The notes under the pieces: generated by a model
What the model saw: the letters and a program-made list of their open reading frames with translations, nothing else
What the model was told of the DNA's origin: nothing
Database searches by the model: none
Made by a program: the position numbers and the translations under genes
Shown: positions 32,374-44,707 of the stretch, in pieces
Position numbering within the stretch: the first letter of the stretch is position 1
Layout of the letters: each line of letters starts with the position of its first letter
Assembly: GCA_036320915.1 (NCBI GenBank)
Contig: JAXBDG010000004.1
Coordinates: 248,001-312,000 of the forward strand
DNA from: Linnemannia elongata
Taxonomy: Eukaryota; Mortierellomycota; Mortierellomycetes; Mortierellales; Mortierellaceae
Length of the DNA stretch: 64,000 bases
Reading direction: 5' to 3'

Positions 32374-35110
32374 ATGGCCGAAAGCGACGGCATGCACCTT
32401 ACGACTCCTCCGCCACTGCCAAAGCGACCCTTAGACTCGGTTGCGACCGCGTCCGAGGCAGAACCCTACAACCTTACCCCAGGAAGAGCACCCCACCAGG
32501 CTTCTATCGACGATACCTACCTCGCACCAACCCCTCTCCTCGAGTCTTCCTCGACCACTCCACCACCTCTGCCAAAACGAAACCAACCACCCATTGTCGT
32601 TGTAAGTCCAATTGAATGTGTATTACAGGAGGTCAAACCTTCTCGAGGCTGTTGCAACCCTAAGGAAGGGACATAATAAACGAAAGGACGGAAGAACCTC
32701 GATTCCGAGCTCATTTATTTTCATCGTGTGTGTGTCTGCGAATATCGTATCGTTTCACTTCCTTTCGCCTTCTTTACAAACATCAAAAAGCCCATTTTCT
32801 CTTTTTATTCGCATTACATCAGACTCCGGCTGTCACACCTGTAACGAGCAACGGGGCCGCACCCGCCCAGGGTGCCTTCCCCGACCGACCCCTCACTCCC
32901 CGACCGACTTCGACAAGCGCCCAGGCTACCCCGACCTTGTCAACAGCGCACTCTAATCAATCCACATCCGCGTTAAGTCAGCAGGAGGTCTCCTTCCAAT
33001 TCGACCGACACGTCCAAGAGATCCGTCGAAGGAGGACTGTTGCGAAGAGGGCTCCGCCGCCCGATCGGGATGACTTTACCAGAGTCGAGGCCGAGTCTGG
33101 GAAGCGAGTACTCGATGTCGGTCTTTATGTTCAAGCTGTAAGTGCGTTTCAGACACGATCGAGGTTTTTTTTTGCTGTTGTTACTTGCTTGTTTTGGACT
33201 TGTATGACCACATGAGCATTTAGATTGGGCGCTAACTTGAAAATCTTTTGTCCATTCCTCCTCCACATAATTTCTCGCCCATTTGAATGCCTTGTGCACA
33301 TGTTTATTTGTTCGCCTCTATGATATTGTGTCTGAATAGCATCTTATGTACTTTGTGGAATCGCTGGCTCGGGACGACAAGGTCAAGACAAAGCTTGAGC
33401 CACTCCAGTGGTCCCGTATAAAAGCCCTCCTCAGTCGACTCTACGACACTTCTAATCCCGCCCAGTCACTAGGCCTCTATGTCGAACGGATCATGTACTG
33501 GAGGAACCCACCTGAGACGTTTGCATGGTTCACAGTAAGTTTGATCGCAACCTTTTACTGCGTGAAGCATCCCCTTGCATTTATGCCTAAAACTGTGAAC
33601 AAACAAAGAGTTAATCGCTGCTTGTTTGATTATGCCAATAGATTTACTTCACACTGTGGGCATATCAGCTTTGGCTCCCAGGATTCATTTTCTTGTTCGC
33701 CCTCAAGATCCTCAACAACCGCTTTGGATTTCTTGGGAACTTTAAGGAGGTACTCAATGTACCAGACCCGCTGGGAGTCGTGTCGAATGGAAAGGAACCG
33801 ATGCGGAGAAGTACCAAAATGCACTCTCAGCTGCGTGAGCTGATTCATTCCAAGGACTTGACGGACTGGATCTCACAGACGACAAAGATCTGGGGACCCT
33901 ACTGCCAAGCCCTTCTTGAGGAAAACATTTGCTATATGGAGAGACTCAAAAAGTAAGTCAAGCAGATGCCTCTTTGTGCAGGTCGCCGTGACTCACTTGT
34001 GTTCGTCTGTTTTGCCCTGTGCTAACCTTACCATATTATTTGTGATAGTCTATTCCGTTGGGAACGTCCTCAGCAGACTTGGCGGGTCCTTGGTCTGTTG
34101 ACGTATTACATTCTCATGAGCACCTTCTTCCCTTTCGTAATTGTCCCAGCCATCGGTAAGTCGACCCTTTTGTTTACCTAGATAGTTGCAATGGCTCTTC
34201 TCGACCTTTCTGTTCGCTACTAACGTTACCTGTTGGATGTGCTAGGTTTTTTCATTGGCCTTGAGTTCTTTGTGTTGCTGCCAATGCAAAAATATTACCC
34301 TCGATTCAGTCATGTCTTTTCACCGGTGGAATGGATTCTCTGGGGAGTTCCTACGAATGCGGAGCTTGCTGTCGAGATGTTGACGCGTCAAGAGGACGAG
34401 AGACGACGTTCCCTGGAAGAAGCAGAGCCGAGCATTGGAGGCGCTGCCGAGCCATTCACACATGGAGAGGAAGAGGTTCACGATTCTGCGTCCTACATGT
34501 CTGGTCTCTCTCCGGCTTCCAAGATCAAGTACGAGTACCAGAAGCGGGCAAGGAAGAGATCGGACTCTAGTGGCTCAGGCTCTGTCATGGAAATGGACAG
34601 TTTGTCATTGCACGACAAGAATGGTAGGTTATCTCTAATGGATTGATGGCGCAAATATCGGCTTTAGGCACAGCAGTCGAGTTAACAGTCGGTACTCTAA
34701 TCCTTTGCGCCTATAGAGTTTCACTGTCTGCTCCGAGGCAAGCCCGGAAAGCTAGTGATCACGGAAGAGGCGCTCCAATTTCGCTCTGCCAAACTGCTGG
34801 GGCATGAGGTGGAGACCCTCATCAACTGGGAAAACATTGACACCATCAAGAAGGTAGGCAGCGCTGGCATGCGCGCAATGGTCAAGACGTTTATGTAAGT
34901 AGTTTTTTTTATATTTCTAATCTCGGTTTGTACTCCATTTTCTATGACAAATAGTCCAAGTCGATGAATCTGGGAATCTGGTCGATGCCGGGCATTGACG
35001 TGACGGATATCAGTGGCCGAGTTACAACCTTTCACAATGTTGTCAAGCGGGATGACGCCTTCCGGAAACTTGTGGTGACCTCTGGAAAGAAATGGAGCCA
35101 TGTCTCTTAG
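32374..35110 (+). CDS. GRAMD4-like membrane protein with C-terminal GRAM domain (608 aa, eight exons)
   Basis: Exons 32374-32601, 32823-33137, 33340-33534, 33642-33952, 34049-34155, 34246-34623, 34717-34853 and 34955-35110 close in phase. The N-terminal 150 residues are disordered with two PPPLPKR motifs (possible SH3 ligands). A helical region follows (HLMYFVESLARDDKVKTKLE). Membrane segments are TLWAYQLWLPGFIFLFALKI and the pair LLTYYILMSTFFPFVIVPAI and FFIGLEFFVLL. A charged linker (RQEDERRRSLEEAE) leads to a GRAM domain at about 512-600 (FHCLLRGKPGKLVITEEALQ, TTFHNVVKRDDAFRKL). The order matches GRAMD4 (death-inducing protein) of animals, a mitochondria/ER-associated protein. The role in fungi is not established to my knowledge. 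An alternative longer seventh exon would break the phase. Confidence 0.82.
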
Positions 35111-35968
35111 TCTTTAATCATTGTACAATAAAAAAACACTCCCTTCTCTTGCACATTTTTTTTTCTTTCTTTTTTGGTATTTGTTGAATGGTTTTTTTTT
35201 TGCAAAGGTAATAGATAGGCGAGCTACGTGTGGACCATTCACCTTGTTGGTCTCATCCCATTACAAGCCAAGGATTTCTTTGTCTCCCGAATTATCCCAG
35301 TCCGATGAAATCGAATAAAGAAGGTGTCCAGTAAAAGTTCTCTTTATGATGCATCATGATTGCGATAAACTGCGGGGTGGATGCCTTCCTGCTTTTTTGT
35401 GTCATTATCGGAAAAAGGTCTTATATTAGACATAGAAGGCATAATTCGACCAAGTTCTATATCCTGAGATCCTTTTTCCATGATGACACCGAGTGTCTTT
35501 CTTTGACTGTTGTATCAGAAAACCACAGACTTATGAAGTGCCAAAAGGCTCGTCCTGCTTGTAGGAGTAGGAGGAGGTGTGAAAACGCGCTTGAAGATGT
35601 GTCTGTGCGTTGTGATTGGACAGACAATAGCCGTAGTAAGACATACATCATATATATATTTTTTTTTCATTGTTCTTCAAGCACACCCTCAACACTCGAT
35701 AAAGAAAAAAAAAAGTTTTCTTGATGCAAACGACGCTGGCCAATCTTTCGGTCTTGGATGTATTAAATAAAAAGACGCGGAGAGAAGGGTAGTACATCCT
35801 TAAAAGTCCACCGTTTTTCCTTCAATTCCTCCCCTTTTCTTGCCTTCTCTATCACCTCCCTTCTTTCCTTCTTCTTTCTGTTTCTCTCCCGTGAACTAAT
35901 CTCTAACTGATCACCTAACCAATCTCTCCAAGCACACCTGCATCATCATCATACCAACAAAGACAAAG
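35111..35968. other. intergenic, no supported gene
   Basis: Starts with a likely polyadenylation region (CAATAAAAAAAC at 35126). The end is a pyrimidine-rich leader of the next gene (CCTCCCTTCTTTCC). A short palindromic AT stretch is at 35651. Confidence 0.45.
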
Positions 35969-37375
35969 ATGAAGGTCACATTAATCCTCGCAGCTGTTAT
36001 CGCTGCCTCGTCAGTCTCTGCCTACCAATGCCCAGACACGGCCTCTGTCAACTCTTCTTGTCGTCAGATCAGTGTCTCTCCATGTAAAGCAAATGTTATC
36101 TCTCCCATTATCTGATTCCTATTTGATTCTTGTTCAACCAGTCCGTCTCAATCATACATAAGCTAAAACATACTTTTTATATTCCTTTGACAAACGTGTC
36201 TCGCCCTATCCGATAGTGGTGTGCAACAACCCCAATGTCAACAAGGATGCTTGCAATGCCAAGCAGTGCAACCAAGCGTACATCGATAACTACTCTGCCT
36301 GCCAGTGCCGTCGCAGTCCCAACATGTTCTATGAGGTGAGCGGACCCTTCTCTTTTCTTATTATTTTCTTTTCGTGTTTAAAAGATTTTCCTACGAATTG
36401 ACACCCATTTGTCTCAGACTCACTCTAACCTCCACATTCCTTTCTTTTTTTCACACATCCACGACACAGCACTCTGCTAATGTCGAGGGTCTTCTTAGAC
36501 GCTGCGGTCTCTCGACTTTAAGCAACCCCTACGGTAGCCCCAACCAGTATAGACCCGGTCAGGGTACCCAAATCTTCGGTCCCATCACCTCCGCCACCTC
36601 CACCGCCGGATCTGGAGTTGTTACTCGCGTCTATAACGGCACTACCTACTACGGCGGCTCCAATACCGTCATCTCTGGTACCACTCGCTGGGCAGGTGCC
36701 ACCGTCATCTACAACGGTACCCGCATCAACGGCGCTACTACCTGGATCTCGGGCACCCCCAGCATCATCCGCGGCACCAGTACCCGTATCGCCCCTGTCC
36801 CCGGCACCACCGTCGTTAGCTCGTCTGCCTCAGCCGCCCCCATTGAGAGCCCCACCTCGACCCCTGTTCCCGTCCAGTCGCAAGGAAAGAAGAAATTGTC
36901 TGGAGGCGCCATTGCCGGTATTGTCCTTGGATGCTTGGCCGCGTTGGCCCTTGCTGGTCTTTTGGCCTGGTGCTGGAGAAGAAAGCGCAGTCAGCACACT
37001 ACTGTCTACAACACCCACTCGACCTACGAGAACCAGAACCGTGGCCCTACCCGCACCGTTGTCACAGAGAAGATCGAACCCGTCGTTGTCAAGTCCGGTA
37101 CCCACCAGACCTACAACAACAACAATATCCCCGCCAACAACTCTACCACGTACAACACCACTACTCAGTCTGTCCCCGCGAACCAAGGGTACAACAACAC
37201 GTCGACTACTTATAACACTGGCTCGAACGTTGTGCACCCCTCGACCACGTACAACACCACGACTACGACTGGGTACAACACTGCCAACAATGGCTACAAC
37301 AGCGCCTCGAACATGTACAACAATGGCTACAATACCGCCAATGATGTCCGCAACAATGCTCGTGGCTCTCACTAA
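35969..37375 (+). CDS. type I membrane protein: signal peptide, Cys-rich ectodomain, Thr-rich stem, Asn/Tyr-rich tail (379 aa, three exons)
   Basis: Exons 35969-36083, 36217-36335 and 36470-37375 join in phase. Signal peptide 1-18 (KVTLILAAVIAASSVSA). Ectodomain 19-110 has nine cysteines by my count (QCPD, SSCRQ, VCNN, DACNAKQCNQ, SACQCRR, RRCGL), spacing suggesting a disulphide fold. Then comes a Gly/Thr/Asn-rich stem with TV(I/V)YNGT and repeated YNGT/WISGT motifs. One transmembrane helix (about 220-245, IAGIVLGCLAALALAGLLAW) is followed by RRKR. The cytosolic tail is dominated by YNT/YNN motifs (TTYNTTT, GYNTANNGYNS). The layout resembles cell-wall stress sensors such as Mid2/Wsc proteins, but the Cys region is not a recognisable WSC domain. 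Function unknown; plausibly a wall or adhesion sensor. Confidence 0.8.
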
Positions 37376-37848
37376 ATGGATTTTAGTGTGGTCATGCTCG
37401 AACATGTCTCCTCTGTTCTTCCTTTGATGGATCTTCTTGTAAATCTTGTAAATATGGGACACACCGTTTGCCTCTAATAAAATAATAATTGTTTCTGCGT
37501 CCATGGCATTTGCTATGTTCATGTTCTATAAGGAAAGGTAATGCTTGCATTCTTGCATGATACGTCTGACTTCAAACAAAGGGAACATGACCACTGAGGA
37601 TGTAGAGTCTGATCAAGTGGATAGTTTGGTTGGTCAGGAGGATCTTTTTGACTTATTCGGTCGTATCAGTTCTCTTCCGTCGCTTTGATTCTTGTCTTTT
37701 AACTCTACCCCTTTTCACTTTTCATTCTCTTGTCCTTCCTGCCCAGCTCCTTTTCACTTTTCATTTTTCACTTCTTTCTTTCGCATTGTCAGTAACACTC
37801 GAAAAATACATCCATCGCCAACAAAGAAGAGCAAAAACAACTACAAAG
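37376..37848. other. intergenic; promoter of the glutamine-synthetase-like gene
   Basis: Contains AATAAAATAATAATTG (about 37474) as a likely polyadenylation signal for the upstream gene and repeated CTTTTCACTTTTCA motifs (37707-37765) before the next start codon. Confidence 0.5.
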
Positions 37849-39945
37849 ATGAGCACATCCCATTCCTCAAACATACAGCCACAACCGCCACCTGCCATTA
37901 ACACCACGCCTCCTCAACCCCCTCCAACAGCAATCCCTCAAGCAACCATCGAAGAATTCAAGACGCTCCTCGAGAACGATGTCCGCATCAAGGTCGCAGG
38001 GATAGATCTCGATGGGATCCTTCGTGGAAAGATCATGGCAAAGACAAAGTTTCTGTCGGTCCTCCAGTCGGGGTTCGGGTTCTGTTCAGTCATCTTTGGA
38101 TGGGACATGCATGATAAGACCTATGCTGAGGAGTTGAGTGTCTCCAATGCTGCTAATGGTAACTTGTGCCTATCGCTTTTTACATGCAGAAGATATGTGG
38201 TACAGCCACTACTTTTAATGATGCTGACATAAAGGGCTATGCATATTTTCCGTAGGTTACAGGGACATCCTCGCGATTCCGGACTTGTCGACGTTTAGAA
38301 GGGTCCCGTGGGAGAACGACATCCCATTCTTCTTGCTATCATTCTACGATCCCAAGACAAGAGCTCCATTAGCAGTCTGTCCACGCGGGGTGTTAAAGAA
38401 GGTCACGGATGAGTTGGTGTCCTTTGGATGGGAAGCCATGTGTGGAGCCGAGTTTGAGTTCTTCAACTTCAAAGGTATGCCCTTTCTTTCTCATCACAGT
38501 GTAGGTGTGTGAGAGGTTTGTGGGGTCCTTTGACAGGAATGTGATGATGGGATTATGCAATCCGCTTTGATGTCTGTGTGTGTGAAAAAAAAAAAAATGT
38601 CCGAGAGGACGCACGAGGCGGAAAGATGGGTGGATTGCAATTCTACATTATGCATTTCTCTGTCTCCTGAAATGAAATAGTCGACTCACCACATTCATCC
38701 CCTTTCTGTCCCTATTGCTCATTTCCACGCCCCCCGCCCTCTCTTGCACGCATTAGAAACACCGGACACATTGGCAAAGAAGGGATACACAAATACACAA
38801 GCATTGACTCCAGGAATGTTTGGATACTCTCTCCTGCGACCTTCACTACATCAGGATTACTTTTACGATATCTTTGACCAATGCAGGAACTTTGATGTCA
38901 ACATTGAAGGGTTCCACACCGAGACAGGTAACACCATGCAATCTTTTATTTGATCTCTCTCGATATGTTATGCCGTGTATGCAGTAGCTAACATCAACAC
39001 CGACTCTTGCATTCAATTGGGATTGGATTACTAGGCCCAGGAGTTTATGAAGCGGCGTTGGCGCACGACAATGCAACAAAGATGGCAGACATGGCCAATC
39101 TGTTCAAGCTTTCAGTCAAGCAGCTGGGGCTCCAACGAGGGATCATGCCAACATTCATGGCAAAGCCCTATGCAGACCAGCCAGGCTGTTCAGGACACCT
39201 ACACTTTTCGATCCGCGACATCAACACAAAGACGAACCTCTTTGCAGCATCCACAGCGTCAGCCTCAGCTTTCAGCAGTTCGATCCCCTTTGGACAACAG
39301 CTCCACAGTCCTACATCTGACGGCGAAGAATCCACAGAGGCAGCTGGAGCTTCTCTGGACGCGGCCTTGAACCGACCTGACTGGGAGACTTCGGTGGAAG
39401 GTGTGAAGGAGATGAGTCAGATGATGAAGTACTTTACTGCAGGATTGTTGACAGCCCTTCCGAGCATCATGTGCATTCTGGCCCCCAACATCAACTCATA
39501 CAAGCGACTGGTCGAGAACTACTGGGCACCTGTGACGATCTCCTGGGGGATCGAGTCGAGAGTATCGGCGATTCGAGTCATTGGACCTCCACAGTGTGAT
39601 CCCAAGGGAACTCGACTGGAGATGAGAGTCGGTGGCGCGGATATTAACCCACACTTGGCGATTGCGGCATGTCTCGCGGCTGGGTTGTACGGGATCAAGA
39701 AGAGGCTGGAGATCCCCGTTGGACCAACGACTGTTGAGACTGGAGAGGGACCGATTCGAGGGGAGAGATTGCCAAAGTCGTTGAAGGAGTCTGCGATGAA
39801 GATGTTGGAGAAGGGGTCGATTGCGCGGGAATTATTAGGGGATGAGTTCGTGGAGCACTATGGAGCTACGCGGATGAACGAGCACCGACTCTGGGAAACC
39901 GCTGTTACTTCTTGGGAGACGAAAAGATACTTTGAGCTTGTCTAA
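37849..39945 (+). CDS. glutamine-synthetase-like (gamma-glutamyl ligase family) enzyme (536 aa, four exons)
   Basis: Exons 37849-38158, 38256-38474, 38757-38927 and 39035-39945 join in phase. A Pro-rich leader (1-38) precedes the beta-grasp domain (VRIKVAGIDLDGILRGKIM, GFCSVIFGWDMHDKTY). The catalytic domain has GAEFEFF (metal-binding Glu), a His-containing PGCSGHLHFS loop, NSYKRLVENYWAP, RVIGPPQCDPKGTRLEMR and DINPHLA. These landmarks are those of the type-I-like subgroup seen in bacterial gamma-glutamyl-polyamine synthetases and the C-terminal part of fungal FluG, not of the canonical eukaryotic GS-II. The family joins glutamate to an amine or ammonia using ATP. The substrate here is unknown; polyamine or other amine breakdown is a reasonable inference. 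An extra ~50-residue insert (SASAFSSS, about 285-330) lies after the HLHFS loop. Confidence 0.88.
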
Positions 39946-40203
39946 TTTGGTGGCGCTTTTTCCTCGGATGATGACGTAGTAGAAATACTCGATGCGCATT
40001 GATAAGATTATATACTCAGTTGTTACTTTTGAACACTTTACCCTTCCTTGCCTCGCTTCACCTAACACTTTGATCCTGCTCCACGACATCTGCTGTTGAT
40101 CCGCCTCCTTCTCTCACCTCTCATCACTCACCCTCTCAATCACTCAACCCTTGTACCAACAACAACTACAAAAGACAACGGCAAAAGTAACAAACAATCA
40201 ACA

Positions 40204-43200
40204 ATGGATTCTCCGCTCGCTACCAACAGCAGCAGCGAAATCAAATCTCCCGCCAACCTCGAGGACTCCAACCAAGCATCGCGAGCGAACTCTGTCGACA
40301 GCAGCAGCGCCACAGCCGTCGGGAAGTCAGATATTGTACCGGCTGGTGCGAGTGCTTTGGAGCAACGGATCGCCGAAGACCCATTTGATGCCGACGCTTG
40401 GTTGACGCTGTTGAACGATGCTGAGAAGGAAGGCGAGGTTGCTCGTGTGAGAGATGTTTATGAGAGGTTCTTGAAAGTGTTTCCTACCTCGGTAAGTCCT
40501 CCTCCTCCTCTTTGTTTGAATCATCATTTTGTTAATGCCTCGTCCCGTATTCGACTTTCACAACAAGATATACCACAATATACAATTCAAAAAAAACAAT
40601 ACCCACCATTGTGCCTGTTTATATTGAAATGGTTCCATGTGGATAATCCACAATGTTGTGAAAGATTGAGTGCAACGGACTGAAATATTGGCGGTGGTCC
40701 TGTGAGACTCTCAGGATGAACCGCTGGCGACAGCCGACATAGTTGAACTCTTATTGATACCTCTGGATGTTAAATTTTGCTTGGCCCGGTGTTCACAGGC
40801 AATTCGAACAGTATGCAGGAGCTGTTCAAAGAACAATTCAGTAACCATTTCGTTTCTTCTTGTTTCCTTCCTTCTCTTTCAACTTGTTGGTACCATGGTT
40901 TACTCTTCACTATTTCTACCTACCTACGTATCTTTCGCTTCTTGTGTTTACGTGAAAACCGTCATTCATATTGTGGTTGAATATCGGCCTCTTTTTGTTT
41001 TCATGGACAAATATTCAATGTCGATTCTCCTTTTGCCCGATCTCAATAAATGTTCGCGATCACTACATGGCACTACTCTCTTCTTTTGCGTGAACGGGAT
41101 GGCCTTTTTTTTCTTCTTATCTCCTCCCCACCATTCGGATTTTCTTCCTATCTACACCCACACCATCACCAAATGGCCACCACCTTTTATTATTTTGTCC
41201 GCACCTATCTCTGCCTGTCGGCACATACACACGCATACACCTACCAACAGTCTAGGTATTGGATCCAGTACGCCGAGTTTGAACTCAAGCATCATCATTT
41301 CACCGAGGTGGAGGCCATCTTTCAACGCTGTCTCCGTTCCGTCCTGTCTGTAGATCTCTGGAAGTACTATCTGAATTACATTCGTCGTATCAACACTGGT
41401 CCCGAATCCAAGGACATTATCACAAAGTCGTATGATTTCGTGTTGCAGCACGTTGGACTCGACCGGGACTCGGGACCCATTTGGAGCGACTATTTGTTCT
41501 TTTTGAAGTCTGGCCAGGTAAGTTGCCCTTGCCTTGCACGAAAAGAAACACGAATAAGCGATGTCTATCATGACGTTGATGTGAGATAAAAAATGAACGA
41601 TGCCTGACATGTCTTAATCACATCAATTAATTTACACTATAGGCTCAAAATACTTGGGAGGAGCAGCAGAAAATGGACGCTATGCGCCGTGTCTTCCAGA
41701 AGGCTGTCTGTATTCCTCTCAACAACATCGAAAACATCTGGAGGGACTACGATTCGTTCGAGAATGGACTCAACAAGTTGACGGCGAAAAAGTTCTTGCA
41801 GGAGCGTTCAGCAGGATACATGACAGCCCGTATGATGTGGAAGGAGCTGCGCAAGTTGACCGACGGCATTAATAGGAATTTGCTCCCTCGACCTGTCAAG
41901 TGGACCGAGCGGGAGTTGCATCAGCTGGAGCAATGGAAGCGCTATATCCGTTGGGAGCAATCGAATCCTCTCAACTTTGAGGACACATCGGCCTTGTCGG
42001 CCCGTGTTGCCTGGACGTATAAGCAGGCGTTGTTGTCGATGCGATTTTACCCTGAGATTTGGTTCGAGGCTGCCAACTATTTCAACGAGATTGGTCGTGC
42101 GGATGAGGCTGTGGCGATGTTGAAGAACGGATGCGAGATCATGCCGACGAGTTTCTTGCTTCATTTCGCCTATGCCGAGATGGAGGAGACCCGCAAGAAC
42201 TTCAAGGAGAGCCGAGTAGCGTATGAGTCGTTGGTCAAGAGCCTGACCGAAAAAATTGACGACATGAACACCAAGGTCGATCAGGAGGTCCAGGCTGCAA
42301 AGGCGGCTTTATTGGCCGAGCAGCAGCTTCTTGATGGCGGCGGAACGGGTTCGAACAAGAAAGTGCGCGATATTGAAGAGGTTGATGGAGAGATGCGTGA
42401 GCGCGAGCGTGAAGAACTCAAGAAGCGGACTAAGGAGTTGCAACAGTATGAGAAGCTGGCCAGGAAGGAAGTCGAGGAGATGATCAAGGGCTGCGGTCTT
42501 GCCTGGATCATGTTTATGCAGTTTGTCCGTCGTACTGAGGGTACTTCGCAGTGGAGACATGTCTTTGGTCGCGCTCGTCGCTCGAACGCCTGTCCCTACC
42601 AGGTCTACATTGCGGCAGCATTGCTGGAGTATCACTGCACCAAGGACACCACTATTGCAGGAAAGGTCTTTGAGGTCGGGTACAAGTCGTTTGCAGATGA
42701 GACTGCCTATGTGGACCAGTATCTCGAGTTTTTGATTCAGCTGAACGATGACAGCAATGCCAGAGCCCTGTTTGAGCGAGCTCTCATCAACATGTCGCCA
42801 GAGAAGGCTCGTCCCCTCTGGGAAAAGTTTTCAGAGTACGAAAACAAGTATGGCGATTTGGCTGCGATCAGCAAAGTTGAAAAGCGTCGTCGGGAAGTCT
42901 ACCCTGATGATTCTGTCATCAGTCGCTTCGCAGCCCGGTACAGCTACAACGAGCTCAAGGTCATTGAAGAGATGGACATGGGCGCCAGCAGTAAGTGTCT
43001 TGCCATTTTTATTTTCATTATTGTTGTTGTTGTGGAGCTTTTATTTTTCACATGTGCTAATGAGTGAGTTTGTTTCATTTTGTTATAACAAAATAGTCCG
43101 CAAGAACATCCATGTGCCAGCATTGTCAGACTTTTCAAGTGATTTCCCACCTCCACCAACTGTTGATTTGGACAATGCTGCTCGCCCTGGTCGACGACCC

Positions 43201-44247
43201 CTGATGGAACCCGTGCATGTAGACTTGTACCCGCGACCTGATTTCGCCATGTGGAACAGCTACCGTGTTTACCCCGATATGATCCGCAAACCTCCAGCCT
43301 CAGCCAGAGATTCAAGACCAGGTGATATGGACACAGTTCCACATCCTCACGGAGGTGATCGTGACCGAGACCATGATGGCCATGATGATGACAGGAGAGG
43401 TTCTCCAGGTCCAGGACCAGGATTCGCACCCAAGCCGCCAATGCCTCCTCATATCCCCCCACCCATGCCTCCTCAGGCTATGGGTTCCCCCTCTCAGATC
43501 CCACCTCCCCAGCCTATGCCGCAGCATCAACAACAACCGCAGCAACAACAAGGACCTTTGGTTGTCCCTGGATGGACGTCGGGACCCCATGGGTTGATTC
43601 CAGATGCAGTGGCGTTCTTTTTGTCAAACTTACCCCCAGCTGCAGGATTCAATGGGCCTATCTTGCAAGCGCAAGATATCTTGGACTTGATTCGGGCAGC
43701 ACAGATCCCTGTTGGGCAAAGTATGGTTGTGCCACCACCGGTGCCTGTTCCTACTGGTCCCCCTGGCGGTGTGGATCGGGATGGACGAGGTCGAGATATG
43801 GGAGGACACCGTGATCCCCGTGGTGTGGATGGACGAGAATTTGATTATGGTGGAGCAAGGGATAACCGAGACCCACGTGATCCAAGGGATAGAGGAGGCG
43901 ATCCTAGAGATCCTCGAGGCGACCCAAGAGACCCAAGGGATCCTCGCGAACGGGGTGACCCTCGAGATCCAAGAGGTAATGACCCCCGTGGCATGATGCG
44001 TGGCGGTGGTGGTGGTGGAGGAGGAAGTGACCGTGGTGGGTTCCGGTCTCGTGGTGGGCCACCTTCGGCAGGGCCAGGCGGTCGTGGTGGTATGAAGAGG
44101 AAAGGACGGGAGTATGATGATGAGATGGGAGGAGGGAGTGGCGGTGGAGGAGGAGGAGATTTCCGGGGACATATGCCAGGAGTGAATCGGCCACCTGAGT
44201 ATGATGTCTTCCGGTCTCGGCAACAGCGTAAAGCCAACATGGAGTAA
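40204..44247 (+). CDS. RNA14: mRNA 3'-end-processing factor Rna14 / CstF77 (1017 aa, four exons)
   Basis: Exons 40204-40491, 41251-41517, 41643-42990 and 43097-44247 close in phase. A disordered N-terminus (1-55) is followed by HAT (half-a-TPR) repeats to about residue 640: DPFDADAWLTLLNDAEKE, RYWIQYAEFELKHHHFTE, IENIWRDYDSFENGLNK and AYVDQYLEFLIQLNDDSNAR are diagnostic. A Pro/Gln-rich linker leads to a conserved motif (about 789-830, PDAVAFFLSNLPP and AQDILDLIRAAQIPVGQS) where Rna14 binds Rna15. The final ~180 residues are Arg/Asp/Gly-rich with repeated RDPRDPR and GRGG motifs, an extension not found in yeast Rna14 (677 aa). Rna14 is a dimeric scaffold of cleavage factor IA/CstF. Intron 1 is 759 bases, much the longest intron in this gene. 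Confidence 0.93.
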
Positions 44248-44644
44248 TAGAGTTCTTTAGTGCTATTGTCGTTTGCCGTCGCGACGTATTTTTTTTCGCT
44301 TTGTCCATTTGCATCTCTCTATCTGAAATAAATACACTTTTGAACATGTCATTTCGATGCCTAGGTTTTTTTTTGGCCGGCAAAGTGAGGGCAAGGCTCC
44401 TATTAGTTTCTAATTGATTATCATCAATGATACCCCTTCCTATCCTTCGTGTTCTTCCGATCAATAAGTAAAACGTGGAACAACCTTGTTAGTCTATAAT
44501 CACTATCGATACCCTTGTGCATACCGAAAAACAAGTGTGTTTGTTAAGAACGTCTTTTGACGATTTATGTGCTCAGCCTCACAGAACAAAATGGTTATTT
44601 CATCTGGAAAAGTGGGGGAGGGGGGGAGAGAGATGCGCCATATG

Positions 44645-44664
44645 TGTCAGTGTCAGTGTCAGTG

Positions 44665-44704
<40 letters not shown>
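44645..44704 (+). repeat. (TGTCAG)n followed by a 38-base poly-T tract
   Basis: About 3.5 copies of GTCAGT end in an uninterrupted run of 38 T at 44667-44704, the longest homopolymer in the window. Length is probably uncertain in any assembly. Confidence 0.85.

Positions 44705-44707
<3 letters not shown>

Noticed and set aside
36618..37522. 269-codon (+) and 230-codon (-) frames over the type I membrane protein
   Set aside because: They overlap the supported frame and consist of the Pro/Arg/Thr or Val/Gly shadows expected from its Thr/Asn/Tyr-rich codons.
40680..40740. snoRNA inside RNA14 intron 1
   Set aside because: A GATGA-like word and CTGA occur but not in proper C/D order or spacing, and no paired terminal stem could be found.
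43312..44464. Long minus-strand frames over the 3' end of RNA14
   Set aside because: Shadows of the Arg/Asp/Gly repeat; the plus frame is continuous with conserved Rna14 sequence.
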